Notes: generated by a model from the sequence alone, not told the origin. DNA of 33,385 nt from an uncultured Bacteroidales bacterium (GCA_945787885.1 CALZJF010000027.1:1-33385); one strand, 5' to 3'; positions 24,276-33,209 are shown, counted from the first letter of the stretch. Numbers and translations are program-made.

Positions 24276-24308
24276 GAGAGGGATGTAGCTCAGAGCTACA
24301 TCCCTCTC
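24276..24308. terminator. perfect 16-bp palindromic hairpin downstream of pheS
   Basis: GAGAGGGATGTAGCTC (24276-24291) and GAGCTACATCCCTCTC (24293-24308) are perfectly complementary around a single base. It begins 15 bases after the pheS stop (24324), a terminator position, but no U run follows on the minus strand. Confidence 0.65.
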
Positions 24309-24323
24309 TAAAATATATAGATG

Positions 24324-25343
24324 TTAGTTTGCCGCCATAAACTCTTCTAAAAAGCGAACATCGTTCTCTGAGAACATGCGAAGGTCTTTCACCTGATATT
24401 TCAGGTTGGTTATTCGTTCTATTCCCATACCAAAGGCGTAACCACTATAAATTGATGAGTCGATACCATTGGCTTCCAGCACATTGGGATCTACCATACC
24501 GCAACCCAAAATTTCCACCCATCCTGTCTGTTTGCAAAAAGCGCAGCCTTCTCCGCCACAGATATTGCAAGAGATATCCATCTCAGCAGAAGGTTCGGTA
24601 AAGGGGAAGTAGGAGGGACGAAGACGGATGCGCGTATCAGCACCAAACATCTCGCGAGCGAAGGTTAGCAATACTTGCTTGAGGTCAGTAAAACTTACAT
24701 TTCTGTCTATATATAGTCCCTCAACTTGGTGGAAGAAGCAGTGGGCACGCGCACTGATTGCCTCGTTGCGATAGACGCGTCCTGGGCAGATGACGCGGAT
24801 AGGTGGCTGCGATTGCTCCATGACACGGCTCTGCACGGAACTGGTGTGTGTGCGGAGTAGCACATCGGGGTGACTCTCTATGAAGAATGTGTCCTGCATA
24901 TCTCGGGCGGGATGGTCGTCTGCAAAATTCATAGATCCAAACACGTGCCAGTCGTCTTCCACTTCAGGGCCATCAGCAAGCGAGAAACCCATGTGCTGAA
25001 AGATATTCACTATCTCCTGCTTCACGATAGAGAGGGGATGGCGTGTGCCGAGATGAATGGGATAGGGCGTACGAGTAAGGTCGAGTCCTGAGTGGTCTTC
25101 CTCGGCGACTGCCAACTGTGCTTTGAGCACATTGAAACGTTCGGTCAAAGCATCTTTTGCCTTATTGGCAAGTAGTCCAACCTCACGTTTCTGTTCTGCA
25201 GGCACCTGGCGGAAGTCCGCCATTAACTGGCTGAGGATTCCCTTCTTTGAAAGATATTTCAGACGAAGGGCTTCCAGTTCCTCGGTGTTGGTAGCTTGAA
25301 GATGCTCTGCCTCTTCGAGGAGACGGGTGATTCTTTCTATCAT
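24324..25343 (-). CDS. pheS: phenylalanyl-tRNA synthetase alpha subunit
   Basis: Catalytic subunit that charges tRNA-Phe, working as an alpha2beta2 complex with PheT (not in this window). The 339 residues include the N-terminal tRNA-binding coiled coil (about 1-85) and class II catalytic core: motif 2 GRVYRNEAISARAHCFFHQVEG (188-209, shown in part GRVYRNE) and motif 3 GYAFGMGIERI (301-311), plus FTEPSAEMD (248-256). A C-x2-C-x4-C-x2-C cluster (Cys259, 262, 267, 270) within CNICGGEGCAFCKQTG suggests a zinc knuckle, a form I associate with Bacteroidota-like PheS. It follows lepA by 72 bp on the same strand and is closed by the hairpin at 24276-24308. Confidence 0.96.
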   Translation of the reverse strand: MIERITRLLEEAEHLQATNTEELEALRLKYLSKKGILSQLMADFRQVPAEQKREVGLLANKAKDALTERFNVLKAQLAVAEEDHSGLDLTRTPYPIHLGTRHPLSIVKQEIVNIFQHMGFSLADGPEVEDDWHVFGSMNFADDHPARDMQDTFFIESHPDVLLRTHTSSVQSRVMEQSQPPIRVICPGRVYRNEAISARAHCFFHQVEGLYIDRNVSFTDLKQVLLTFAREMFGADTRIRLRPSYFPFTEPSAEMDISCNICGGEGCAFCKQTGWVEILGCGMVDPNVLEANGIDSSIYSGYAFGMGIERITNLKYQVKDLRMFSENDVRFLEEFMAAN

Positions 25344-25415
25344 AATCCAATAAAATAGAGTTGATTATAAGTCGTAATGAAAGTGGTAAAGAAAGTTTGT
25401 ATGAAAGAGCGTTGT

Positions 25416-27221
25416 TTAGTCCAGTTTCAGCACGGCAAGGAAGGCTTTCTGCGGTACCTGCACGTTGCCAATCTCCTTCATGCGCTTTTTGCCTCGCTTC
25501 TGTTTTTCAAGCAGTTTTCGTTTTCGCGATATGTCACCGCCATAACATTTTGCTGTCACATCCTTTCGAACTTGCTTCACCGTTTCGCGAGCAATAATTT
25601 TTGCTCCGATGGCAGCCTGTATGGCAATGTCAAATTGCTGACGTGGTAACAGTTCTTTAAGCTTTTCGCACATTCTGCGGCCAAAGGAAACGGAGTTATC
25701 TACATGAGTCAGCGTAGAAAGTGCATCCACAGGCTCGCCATTGAGCAGAATGTCTAATTTTACCAGCTTTGAAGTGCGGAATCCAGCAGGATGATAGTCG
25801 AACGAGGCATAGCCCTTCGAGACGCTTTTAAGTTTGTCGTAGAAGTCGATGACAATTTCTGCCAGCGGCATATCATAATGCAGTTCCACACGGTCGCCGC
25901 TGACGTATTCCTGCTTAATCAGTTCTCCTCGCTTGCCAAGACACAGCGTCATGATAGCACCGATAAAATCCGTCCTGGTAATGATGCTTGCCCTGATGTA
26001 AGGCTCTTCAATATGGTCTATCTCCATCGCATCGGGCATACCAGCGGGATTGTGGACCTCAAAGAGTTTCTGCTGCTTGTCGTAAACATTATAGCTCACA
26101 TTCGGTACCGTCGTAATCACGTTCATGTTAAATTCGCGGTCCAGACGTTCTTGCACGATTTCCATGTGCAGAAGACCAAGGAAACCACAGCGGAAACCAA
26201 ATCCCAATGCTACGGACGACTCTGGGGAGAAGGTGAGAGAGGCATCGTTCAGACGGAGTTTTTCCAGTGAAGCTCGCAGCATTTCAAAATCTTCTGCCTC
26301 AATGGGATATACTCCGGCAAAGACCATGGGCTTCACCTCTTCAAATCCTGCTATGGCAGCACTGCAGGGGCGTTCTGCCCCCGTAATGGTATCGCCCACC
26401 TTCACCTCGACGGGTGTCTTAATACCACTGACGATGTAGCCAACATCGCCGCATCCCAGTTCCTTGCGTGGGCACAATTCCATTTTCAGCACTCCCACTT
26501 CGTCTGCATTATACTGTTTGCCTGTGTTTACAAATAGCACATTCTGTCCACTACGAATCGTGCCATTTACGATTTTGAAATAGGCAATAATGCCACGGTA
26601 GCTATTGAATACAGAATCGAAAATCAGTGCCTGCAATGGTGCTTCGGGGTCGCCCTCTGGCGCAGGAATACGCTCCACAACAGCACGCAGGATATCATCA
26701 ATGCCTTCGCCAGTCTTTCCTGAAGCACGTATGATTTCTGAACGTTTGCAGCCCAGCAGTGTGACGATTTCATCCTCTACTTCATCAGGCATAGCGTTCG
26801 GCATGTCGCATTTGTTGATGACGGGTATGATTTCCAAATCGTGTTCTATAGCCATATAGAGATTCGAAATGGTCTGTGCCTGTACGCCCTGTGTAGAATC
26901 GACTACGAGCAGACAGCCCTCGCAAGCGGCAATAGAGCGTGAAACTTCGTAGGAGAAGTCCACATGTCCCGGTGTGTCGATAAGATTCAGGATATAGGGC
27001 TTCGTTGTTCTCAGTTCGTCTATTTCTCCGTCATAGCGATAGTCCATCTGTATGGCGTGACTCTTGATGGTGATACCCCTCTCCTTTTCAAGGTCCATGT
27101 CGTCCAGCATCTGGCCTTCGGTAATCTGGATGGTGCCGGTGCGTTCCAGCAAACGGTCGGCAATGGTGCTTTTCCCATGGTCAATATGGGCGATGATGCA
27201 GAAGTTGCGGATATGTTTCAT
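25416..27221 (-). CDS. lepA: elongation factor 4 (LepA), ribosome back-translocating GTPase
   Basis: A translational GTPase that acts on stalled or mis-translocated ribosomes. The 601-residue protein starts [20 protein letters not shown], with G1 AHIDHGKST (11-19), G2 around ERGITIKS (47-54), G3 DTPGHVDF (82-89) and G4 NKCDMPNA (136-143). The EF-G-like domains follow, and the LepA-specific C-terminal domain ends with the basic segment [20 protein letters not shown] (residues about 564-583), typical of LepA. Its ATG overlaps the queE stop by one base (TAATG), so translation is probably coupled. Full length and intact. Confidence 0.97.
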   Translation of the reverse strand: MKHIRNFCIIAHIDHGKSTIADRLLERTGTIQITEGQMLDDMDLEKERGITIKSHAIQMDYRYDGEIDELRTTKPYILNLIDTPGHVDFSYEVSRSIAACEGCLLVVDSTQGVQAQTISNLYMAIEHDLEIIPVINKCDMPNAMPDEVEDEIVTLLGCKRSEIIRASGKTGEGIDDILRAVVERIPAPEGDPEAPLQALIFDSVFNSYRGIIAYFKIVNGTIRSGQNVLFVNTGKQYNADEVGVLKMELCPRKELGCGDVGYIVSGIKTPVEVKVGDTITGAERPCSAAIAGFEEVKPMVFAGVYPIEAEDFEMLRASLEKLRLNDASLTFSPESSVALGFGFRCGFLGLLHMEIVQERLDREFNMNVITTVPNVSYNVYDKQQKLFEVHNPAGMPDAMEIDHIEEPYIRASIITRTDFIGAIMTLCLGKRGELIKQEYVSGDRVELHYDMPLAEIVIDFYDKLKSVSKGYASFDYHPAGFRTSKLVKLDILLNGEPVDALSTLTHVDNSVSFGRRMCEKLKELLPRQQFDIAIQAAIGAKIIARETVKQVRKDVTAKCYGGDISRKRKLLEKQKRGKKRMKEIGNVQVPQKAFLAVLKLD

Positions 27222-27799
27222 TATCGTATTCCTAAGAATTTATGTGTTTGCAGCGAGAGTCGCCATTCTGGGTGCTGTTTGATGAAGTCTATGGCTTGCG
27301 TCAGAATCTCAAGGTTCTTGTTGGGGTCGCCCGTATCGCAGGGCTGCACAAAGCGGTGGTCTGCCATCAACTGGCTATAATCTTCTATTTTGTGTTCACC
27401 ATCGAAGACCACTTTCAACTCGTCATAATGCCCTGACAGTGGTTCGGCGTGCGCTACGAAAGCGTCTTTGGGGGAGAGTGTCGCCCAGTCTATGTTTTTG
27501 GGAAGCGGATGAGTGCCGTTGGTCTCTACGCATACAAATTTTCCATTGTAATGGAGAAGTTCTACTAGACTTTCTGTCAGAAACAGTGATGGTTCGCCAC
27601 CCGTAATGACCACGTGCTTTGCAGGATATTGGCAGACCGCCTCCACGATGCTTGCTTCGTCCATCTCCATGCCTTGAAGATGGTTGGTGTCGCAGAAGGG
27701 GCACTTGAGATTACAGCCGCTGAAGCGTACGAACACCGATGGCGTGCCTGTGAAGAATCCCTCGCCTTGTAGGGAGTAGAATATCTCGTTTATTCTCAT
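27221..27799 (-). CDS. queE: 7-carboxy-7-deazaguanine synthase (radical SAM)
   Basis: Rearranges 6-carboxytetrahydropterin to 7-carboxy-7-deazaguanine in queuosine synthesis, using a [4Fe-4S] cluster and S-adenosylmethionine. The 192-residue protein begins [18 protein letters not shown], the substrate-binding start of QueE, then carries the radical SAM cluster CNLKCPFC (29-36; Cys29, Cys33, Cys36, canonical Cx3Cx2C) and GGEP (67-70). The C terminus [12 protein letters not shown] is the family ending. It lies 49 bp downstream of queD, its pathway partner, and overlaps lepA by one base. Confidence 0.95.
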   Translation of the reverse strand: MRINEIFYSLQGEGFFTGTPSVFVRFSGCNLKCPFCDTNHLQGMEMDEASIVEAVCQYPAKHVVITGGEPSLFLTESLVELLHYNGKFVCVETNGTHPLPKNIDWATLSPKDAFVAHAEPLSGHYDELKVVFDGEHKIEDYSQLMADHRFVQPCDTGDPNKNLEILTQAIDFIKQHPEWRLSLQTHKFLGIR

Positions 27800-27848
27800 T
27801 TTTTGAACATGTATTAGCTAATGCTTAGGTCATAGGGCAAATTTACTT

Positions 27849-28202
27849 CTAAAACCCAACATGCTCAAAACCTGGACGGATATAGGCGGCAATATTGCCC
27901 TCAGATTCCTGAAACACCACCTTGTATGCCTGCGGAATACTGTCGCATATCCAGCGCGAAAGATTTTCTGCAGTAGTGTTAAACTCAAATGAATCGTTGA
28001 GATGCTGGTGGTCTAACCGTTGTACGACTTGCTCTTTCAAATGCGTAAAGTCTGCCACCATGCCATTGCTGTTCAGACTTTCCGCACAGCAATAGATGGT
28101 GATGATGCCATTGTGGCCATGCACCCTCTGACATTTGCTTTCATAATCCAGCTTCAGCTGGTGCGAATAAGATATTTCTATACGTTTCTTGACAAAGTAC
28201 AT
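27849..28202 (-). CDS. queD: 6-carboxytetrahydropterin synthase
   Basis: Converts dihydroneopterin triphosphate to 6-carboxytetrahydropterin, the step before QueE. The 117-residue protein has the zinc ligands His14 (in YSHQL), His28 and His30 (VHGHNG), the catalytic Cys24, Asp64-His65 in RLDHQHLN, and the conserved TAEN (77-80; Glu79). Length is typical of bacterial QueD. It is followed by queE (49 bp) and preceded by murB (59 bp). The other queuosine precursor genes (queC, queF, folE) are not in this window. Confidence 0.95.
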   Translation of the reverse strand: MYFVKKRIEISYSHQLKLDYESKCQRVHGHNGIITIYCCAESLNSNGMVADFTHLKEQVVQRLDHQHLNDSFEFNTTAENLSRWICDSIPQAYKVVFQESEGNIAAYIRPGFEHVGF

Positions 28203-28261
28203 GATGGTAGGTTTTCTGTCGTTTACTTTTTTGCAGTGCAGGAAGAACTCCCCACTTGTGT

Positions 28262-29293
28262 TTAGCTGATATACCTCACTTCGGGATGTAACTCAATACT
28301 GAATTTCTGTTTTACATCATGTTGTATTGCGTTTGCCAGAGCTACGATGTCTGCACCCGTGGCAGTACCGTTATTAGTCAATACCAATGGTTGCAAGGGG
28401 TTCACTCCTGCTGGTCCTAAACTCTTCCCTTTCCAGCCACACTTTTCAATGAGCCATGCGGCAGGAATCTTCACGTATCCCTCCTCAGTATCTGAGGGGC
28501 AGGGGTAGCATGGAAGGTCTGGATATTGTGCTCTGATGCTGTCTGCTAATGCTTCTGGAACTACGGGATTCATAAAGAAAGATCCTGCATTTCCCGTCAC
28601 TTCAGGGTCGGGCAGTTTCTCTTGCCGAATCTCTATAATGCTTCGTCGCAACTCCGTAGCCGTCACCTCTTGCGGCGTGATACCCTTTCCCGCCAGTCTT
28701 GATACGATGGCTTTGTGCGTCAATTTCGGCACGAAATTCTTTGAAAGCCGGAGCCATACATGCGTGACGAGGAATACATCTTTAAGATCGTGTTTGAAGA
28801 TGCTACTACGATAAGCATATTGGCAGGCATCACGCTCTATGGTAGCTGCTTTCACCTCGGGCAAAACATATACGCCCTCTACGCGTACGATGTGTATTCC
28901 CACCTCTTCGCCATACGCTCCGATATTTTGAACGGCAGCAGCACCCACTTCTCCTGGTATCAACGAAAGGTTTTCAAGTCCGTACCAGCCCTGTTCTACA
29001 CAGTGTTCTACGACATTATCCCAAATTTCTCCGCCGCCTATCCTTACAACAACCTCATCATTGCTTTCCTCCATACACTCAATGCCTTTGATGGCGTTGT
29101 GAACGATGTAGCCGGCATAATGTGGTGCCACGAACAGCAGGTTGCTACCCCTGCCTATAGGGAGCCATGCCTGTTGGCTCTGACGGAGTTGCTCTGCCAA
29201 TTGCAGGCATTCTTCTTGTGAATGGTATTCTGCGAACCCATCACATGTGGCGTGAATGCCGAATGTATTATGATGATATAAGGAATAAGGCAT
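28262..29293 (-). CDS. murB: UDP-N-acetylenolpyruvoylglucosamine reductase
   Basis: A FAD enzyme that reduces UDP-GlcNAc-enolpyruvate to UDP-MurNAc with NADPH, an early cytoplasmic step of peptidoglycan synthesis. The 343-residue protein has the FAD-binding PIGRGSNLL (45-53), IPGEVGAAAVQNIGAYG (112-128), YAYRSSIFK (159-167; the Tyr-containing loop of type I enzymes), GNAGSFFMNP (234-243; catalytic Ser238) and HPEVR (336-340; Glu338). I chose the ATG at 29293 (MPYSLYHHNTFGIHATCDGF) by family alignment; the extension to 29356 adds an unmatched tail. It heads the closely spaced run murB-queD-queE-lepA-pheS. No clear -7 box was found in the 120-bp gap upstream. Confidence 0.95.
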   Translation of the reverse strand: MPYSLYHHNTFGIHATCDGFAEYHSQEECLQLAEQLRQSQQAWLPIGRGSNLLFVAPHYAGYIVHNAIKGIECMEESNDEVVVRIGGGEIWDNVVEHCVEQGWYGLENLSLIPGEVGAAAVQNIGAYGEEVGIHIVRVEGVYVLPEVKAATIERDACQYAYRSSIFKHDLKDVFLVTHVWLRLSKNFVPKLTHKAIVSRLAGKGITPQEVTATELRRSIIEIRQEKLPDPEVTGNAGSFFMNPVVPEALADSIRAQYPDLPCYPCPSDTEEGYVKIPAAWLIEKCGWKGKSLGPAGVNPLQPLVLTNNGTATGADIVALANAIQHDVKQKFSIELHPEVRYIS

Positions 29294-29370
29294 GATTCTG
29301 AATGTTAGAGAAGACCTGTGTTTTCTGGGAAAAGCGGTTTCTGGGGCATTTTGCACCGTTTGCTCTAAGC

Positions 29371-29408
29371 CTCATTATATATACTCATTATATATAATAT
29401 ATATAAGA
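29371..29408. repeat. AT-rich tandem/inverted repeat after the lipoprotein gene
   Basis: CTCATTATATATA occurs twice in tandem (29371-29383 and 29384-29396) and is followed by ATATATATAAGAG, which is nearly its inverse. It lies 6 bases downstream of the lipoprotein stop (29414). It could be a weak AT-rich hairpin terminator or an expanded dinucleotide tract like that at 5131-5166. Confidence 0.5.
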
Positions 29409-29413
29409 GCAAC

Positions 29414-30271
29414 TTAGTTGTCCAAACGTGTGAGCATCCACTCGCCCTCGTCATTTTTCTCAAACTGCATGTTGCTTTCCATTCCTCCGCTCAAAGCCCG
29501 GATTGACAAGATGCGAAGCCTGGAGTTCTTGAACGTCTGCCCATACAGTATATTGGTGATTTTCGTCTTGGGGAGTTCTGGGGCAAAATCCTTGAATTGC
29601 TCGGGCGAGATGACGCCGTCCACCACTTCAAAGCTGTCCGTGTCGTACGTGCTGAAAGTGAGAGGCGAGGCGATGTGGTGCAGCTGAAAGTCAGGGTCAG
29701 TGGCAAACTGATGATAGAAACTGTAGAAATCGCTGTTCTCGCTGTCGTCGAGGTTTAACTCACTGATGCCCACGAGTCGCCACTCTCCTTCTCTCTTCTT
29801 GAATTTATAGGCCTTTGTACGGAAGGTTTCAATGTTGATTTCTTCTACCGTGACGCTTCTCAACGTTGTATCCTTCGCTTTTTCCTCGCCTTTAGCACTA
29901 TCGAAGATAAGCGTATAGACCTCCTCCATGCTGTACATACGGTCGAAAGTCCAGTCTTTGCGTCTGATGCGCGTTTTCTCGTCATCTACAGTGTAGCTCA
30001 AGGGAAAGTCGATGCGCTGTTTCTGGAAATACTGGTTTTTCATAAAGGCAAAGACGAAATCGTCAAAGAGTTCGTCGGCCTTCTTGGGCGGTGCTTCTAT
30101 TTCCATTTCCGCGATGCTGTCCGTTGTTGTGGTGGAGTCTATCGCCGCACTGTCCGTTCGCACAGCCTCCACCTCCTCTTCCGGGAGGTCGGTCTTGCCC
30201 TTGCAGCTTATCAGGAGGAGGGTAGCAATAAGCAGCCGTAGCCCTGTGCGTGTGAAGCTAAAAAATTTCAT
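29414..30271 (-). CDS. lipoprotein resembling DUF4348
   Basis: A 285-residue predicted lipoprotein. The signal peptide ends in the lipobox LLIS-C (Cys23), followed by acidic low-complexity sequence rich in Asp, Thr, Ser and Glu (about 28-62). That is suited to export to the outer membrane or surface in Bacteroidota, though there is no clear export signal beyond this. The body (about 65-285) begins ADELFDDFVFAFMKNQYFQK and contains paired segments reminiscent of the DUF4348 family of Bacteroidota, whose function is unknown. No catalytic motif is visible. It is transcribed alone: 445 bp with a repeat upstream and 120 bp downstream to murB. Confidence 0.75.
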   Translation of the reverse strand: MKFFSFTRTGLRLLIATLLLISCKGKTDLPEEEVEAVRTDSAAIDSTTTTDSIAEMEIEAPPKKADELFDDFVFAFMKNQYFQKQRIDFPLSYTVDDEKTRIRRKDWTFDRMYSMEEVYTLIFDSAKGEEKAKDTTLRSVTVEEINIETFRTKAYKFKKREGEWRLVGISELNLDDSENSDFYSFYHQFATDPDFQLHHIASPLTFSTYDTDSFEVVDGVISPEQFKDFAPELPKTKITNILYGQTFKNSRLRILSIRALSGGMESNMQFEKNDEGEWMLTRLDN

Positions 30272-30290
30272 AGATAGGGTAAAATTTTGG

Positions 30291-30298
30291 CAAAAATA
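30291..30298 (-). promoter_or_regulatory. candidate -7 box of the DUF4348-like lipoprotein gene
   Basis: Minus-strand TATTTTTG fits TAnnTTTG and lies 19 bases before the ATG at 30271. No -33 TTG at the standard distance was found. Confidence 0.45.
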
Positions 30299-30399
30299 CT
30301 ACAAAGTGTGGAAACCACATCATCCCATCTCTTCTTTTTCAGTCTTCTGTAGTTGTTCTATACTGTTTTTGTCGTTTAATGATGATAAAAAGTAGAGTC

Positions 30400-30596
30400 T
30401 AAGTAGTTGATGAAAATTGGTTTTATGCTTAAATACTCTATTTGAATGCAGGCTTTAGTCTTGAAATAAAGGAGCATAGCCTGCTATGTGGCTGTTTTCA
30501 AGGCTAAAAGATGCGTCAAGGAGAGCGTTCAAACATACAAGCCATAATCATTCCTACTATATACTTACTGTAAAATAGTTTTTATTACCTACTTAT
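30400..30596. repeat. 197-bp imperfect palindromic repeat element
   Basis: The element starts TAAGTAGTTGATGAAAATTG and ends ATTACCTACTTA, its near inverse. The inner part TTTAGTCTTGAAA (30454-30466) is mirrored by TTTTCAAGGCTAAA (30494-30507), and GAGCATAG (30472-30479) is matched by CTATGTGG (30484-30491). The right half carries an extra block of about 40 bases (30549-30580). Both halves match the module at 11311-11367. It fills much of the 445-bp gap between the DUF3078 stop (30717) and the lipoprotein start; 30597-30716 shows nothing recognisable. Confidence 0.75.
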
Positions 30597-30716
30597 AATG
30601 GGGCTTGCCGTTTAGAATGCTGCTGATTTGTGCAGTTTTGTCGCTCGTCGTGATTTCTCGGAGGCAAAATTGCGGCAGTCTGAGAGGCGCGGCAGAAAGA
30701 AGTGGGGGGAGAAATC

Positions 30717-32120
30717 TCAGAAGTTGAGATCGAGTCCGACAGAGAGATATTCATTAAACTGAAAATAGCTTTGCCCCTCCTTTTTCTGCACTCCGTTGTC
30801 GAAGCGGGGGTATAGGAAAAGTTTTGTGGAAAGATATTTGTTTATTGAAAGGTTGAGGGTGTTTTCCCATTCTGCCTTAAAATTTTCATAGTCGTAGAAG
30901 GCATAAAACCTGGTCGACCAACTGATAGCCTTTGAGAATTTCACGTTTGCCGTGACGGTGGCAGTCGAACCAAATGCCGTCTTAGTGTGTTTACCCTCTT
31001 CGATGCCAAAACGTCCGACGATGTTCGAGCGGTCGCAATATTTCAGATTGACGGCTATGGGAGAAATATTGGCGGAGAGGTTGCCATTCTTCTTATTCAA
31101 TTTATAATCCATACCGAGTGAGGCTGTCATCTCAAAAGGCGACATGAAGTCAGACAAGACATTGTCTGTGTTGGCCTGAAACACCTTGTAGAATTGCGTC
31201 CACGACTGTAGCGAGACCGTATAGTACCAATGTTTCGTTGCTTGCAGTCCGAGCTTGTTGGTCAAGCGGAGCAGGTCGGCATTCGTCTTGAATTTATGCT
31301 TTTCGTCGCCACTCGTAGTCTGAAATCCCAAGCGCGTTTCCAGTTTGTTGGTGAAGATGAGTTTCTGCTTATTGTCGTAGTTGGCTTCCAGATTAAATTC
31401 TCCCAACATCGACAGATAGTCGTCGCCACCCTTATACCAGTTGTCCGACACATAATATTGCATGAACTTCAGCGAGAAGTAGCCTTTGAAAGTCCAAAAG
31501 TTGGGCTTTCGCACCGTGATGTTGAAATCTCCCGGTGCAAAGAAGTCCTTCACCTTTGCCTCTTGTTCTATTTTTGCCGGAGCATCGGCGGTGGCGGCTG
31601 CATCCACCTTCTTCTTTTCAGCCAAAGCTGCCTTTTCCTCGTCAGTCTCGCGCTCGGGCGTACAGACGGTGATGGTGGGCGTGAGGTTGTATTCCACGGT
31701 CTGAGGGAAGTGGCTGTAGTGGAACATCAGTGCTCTGCCAATGTGTGGCGTTGCCTGTGGCATCAGCGAGGCGACGCTCTTCGGCGTCACACGGCTGCTG
31801 TTCGCAGTAGTCAAGGTTCCTAACTGCCCGTCCAACTGGCTCTTTAAGAGTGTCCTACCCGAGAAGAGGGGAAAGTAATAAGGATTTATGAGCATCTTTC
31901 CTGCCTTCTGCCGACTTCTTTCGTGGAAAAGACTCGTCAGGCTATCTAATTTCTGGGCATACGTCTCAGTTGTTGTGTTCAGGCTGTCTGCCAGAGTGAC
32001 TGATGAGTTCGCCTGTTGGCTTCCCCTGCCATTGCGTATGGTTTGTGCTTCGATAGCCGTAGCAGGCAGGCTGAGTGTGGCCAACAGAAAAAGAGGGGTA
32101 TAGTGTGTGTTATGAGACAT
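30717..32120 (-). CDS. DUF3078 family outer-membrane beta-barrel protein
   Basis: A 467-residue exported protein with a signal peptide (about 1-25, SLPATAIEAQ), an N-terminal domain (about 40-160) and a Lys/Ala/Glu-rich linker (161-190). A C-terminal part of alternating hydrophobic/aromatic strands (about 205-467) starts FWTFKGYFSLKFMQYYVSDN and ends in LSVGLDLNF. The aromatic last residue and the strand pattern indicate a beta-barrel inserted by the BAM complex. The DNWYKGGDD motif (226-234) is typical of DUF3078, a Bacteroidota family of unknown function. I chose the ATG at 32120 because the signal peptide begins there. The mltG stop is only 25 bp upstream, so the two are probably co-transcribed. 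Confidence 0.85.
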   Translation of the reverse strand: MSHNTHYTPLFLLATLSLPATAIEAQTIRNGRGSQQANSSVTLADSLNTTTETYAQKLDSLTSLFHERSRQKAGKMLINPYYFPLFSGRTLLKSQLDGQLGTLTTANSSRVTPKSVASLMPQATPHIGRALMFHYSHFPQTVEYNLTPTITVCTPERETDEEKAALAEKKKVDAAATADAPAKIEQEAKVKDFFAPGDFNITVRKPNFWTFKGYFSLKFMQYYVSDNWYKGGDDYLSMLGEFNLEANYDNKQKLIFTNKLETRLGFQTTSGDEKHKFKTNADLLRLTNKLGLQATKHWYYTVSLQSWTQFYKVFQANTDNVLSDFMSPFEMTASLGMDYKLNKKNGNLSANISPIAVNLKYCDRSNIVGRFGIEEGKHTKTAFGSTATVTANVKFSKAISWSTRFYAFYDYENFKAEWENTLNLSINKYLSTKLFLYPRFDNGVQKKEGQSYFQFNEYLSVGLDLNF

Positions 32121-32145
32121 CTTGAGAGTAGGAGGAGGAGAAGTA

Positions 32146-33168
32146 TTATCGTATGTTCGCACGGTCTAAAGCCTCTGCGTATCTTCGGGCGTTTTGAAGG
32201 TGTGTTGCATAGTCTGCCGCAAAGTTGTGTGTGCCGGAGAAATCTTCCTTCGCACACATATATATATAATTATGCTCCCGAAAGTTCAGCACGGCATTAA
32301 GGCTGGCGAGCGAGGGCGTGCAGATAGGTCCTGGTGGTAGTCCGATGTTTTTATACGTGTTGTAGGGGCTGTCAGTCTTGAGGTGATTGAACGTCACGCG
32401 CTTGATGGTGAAATCCTGCAGCGCAAATTTCACCGTGGGGTCTGCCTGCAAGGGTATTCCTTTTCTTAGGCGATTGATATACAATCCTGCCACGTCGGGG
32501 CGTTCTTGGTTGTTCTGCGTTTCCTGCTCGACGATGCTTGCCAGCGTGATGGCTTCGTTCTGTGTAAATCCGGGCATGATGCGTGAGAGCTTCGCCTGTC
32601 TCTCCTTTGTCCAGAACGCCCTGCTTTCGCGTTGCATCCTTTCCAGCAACTCTCGCGGCGTGATGGTCCAATACACTTCGTAGGTGTTGGGCAGAAATAT
32701 ACAGAGAGCCGTCTGGCGTTCGATGTCATACTGTCTCAGCACGGCGGAGTCTGACAGAAAAGTGTAGAAACTGTCGGTTGGCATTTCCAGCTTTTCGCCC
32801 AAGAACTTAGCCAGTTCTTCCCTTGTCCTGACGATGGGGAGCGTCAGTCGAACAGGAGTTTGCCTTCCACTATAGAGGTTTCTGAACACCTTGAAGAGGG
32901 GCTGCCCTTCGCCGATGTCGTAACGCCCTGGATGTATGTGGTCTGCATAGCCTGTTGCAGCTGTCAGGAGGCCGAATGTCCACCGTTGTGGCGCGGAGCA
33001 TCGTTCGCCCACCGCCGTTGCCACCTTCTTGGCGTCGTCACCTCGATGAACGAGCAGTACGCACGACTCCGAACTGACGGGCAGTAGTAGTCCGCTAATC
33101 AAGGTTATCCCTATGCCAGATAGCAAAACGGCAAGGGAAATAAGCAGTAAGTTTTTATTCTTCTTCAT
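32146..33168 (-). CDS. mltG: endolytic peptidoglycan transglycosylase MltG (YceG-like)
   Basis: Cleaves nascent glycan strands at the inner membrane and thereby sets strand length. The 340-residue protein has one N-terminal membrane helix (about 7-29), a LysM-like region (about 35-110) and the YceG catalytic domain: FLPNTYEVYW (158-167), ASIVEQET (210-217, with catalytic Glu214), LQADPTVKFAL (240-250), SPYNTYKNIGLPPGPI (267-282) and the final GTHNFAADYATHLQN (312-326). All key residues are present. I chose the ATG at 33168 (MKKNKNLLLIS); the next upstream ATG (33204) falls inside the candidate -7 box. The DUF3078 gene follows after 25 bp. Confidence 0.95.
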   Translation of the reverse strand: MKKNKNLLLISLAVLLSGIGITLISGLLLPVSSESCVLLVHRGDDAKKVATAVGERCSAPQRWTFGLLTAATGYADHIHPGRYDIGEGQPLFKVFRNLYSGRQTPVRLTLPIVRTREELAKFLGEKLEMPTDSFYTFLSDSAVLRQYDIERQTALCIFLPNTYEVYWTITPRELLERMQRESRAFWTKERQAKLSRIMPGFTQNEAITLASIVEQETQNNQERPDVAGLYINRLRKGIPLQADPTVKFALQDFTIKRVTFNHLKTDSPYNTYKNIGLPPGPICTPSLASLNAVLNFREHNYIYMCAKEDFSGTHNFAADYATHLQNARRYAEALDRANIR

Positions 33169-33201
33169 GATTTTATTCGCTATGTTCCGAATATTGTGCT
33201 G

Positions 33202-33209
33202 CAAAATTA
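33202..33209 (-). promoter_or_regulatory. candidate -7 box of mltG
   Basis: Minus-strand TAATTTTG followed by CA fits TAnnTTTG and lies 33 bases before the mltG ATG. The nearest TTG upstream is 16 bases away, closer than the usual 19-21. Confidence 0.5.

Noticed and set aside
24278-24293. GAGGGATGTAGCTCAG, resembling the 5' end of a tRNA
   Set aside because: The following bases are its inverse, and there is no anticodon or T arm, so it is part of the palindrome after pheS.
32259-32276. TATATATAATTATGCTCC inside mltG, similar to the tract at 5137-5152
   Set aside because: It encodes the family segment EHNYIYM in frame, so the similarity is probably chance.
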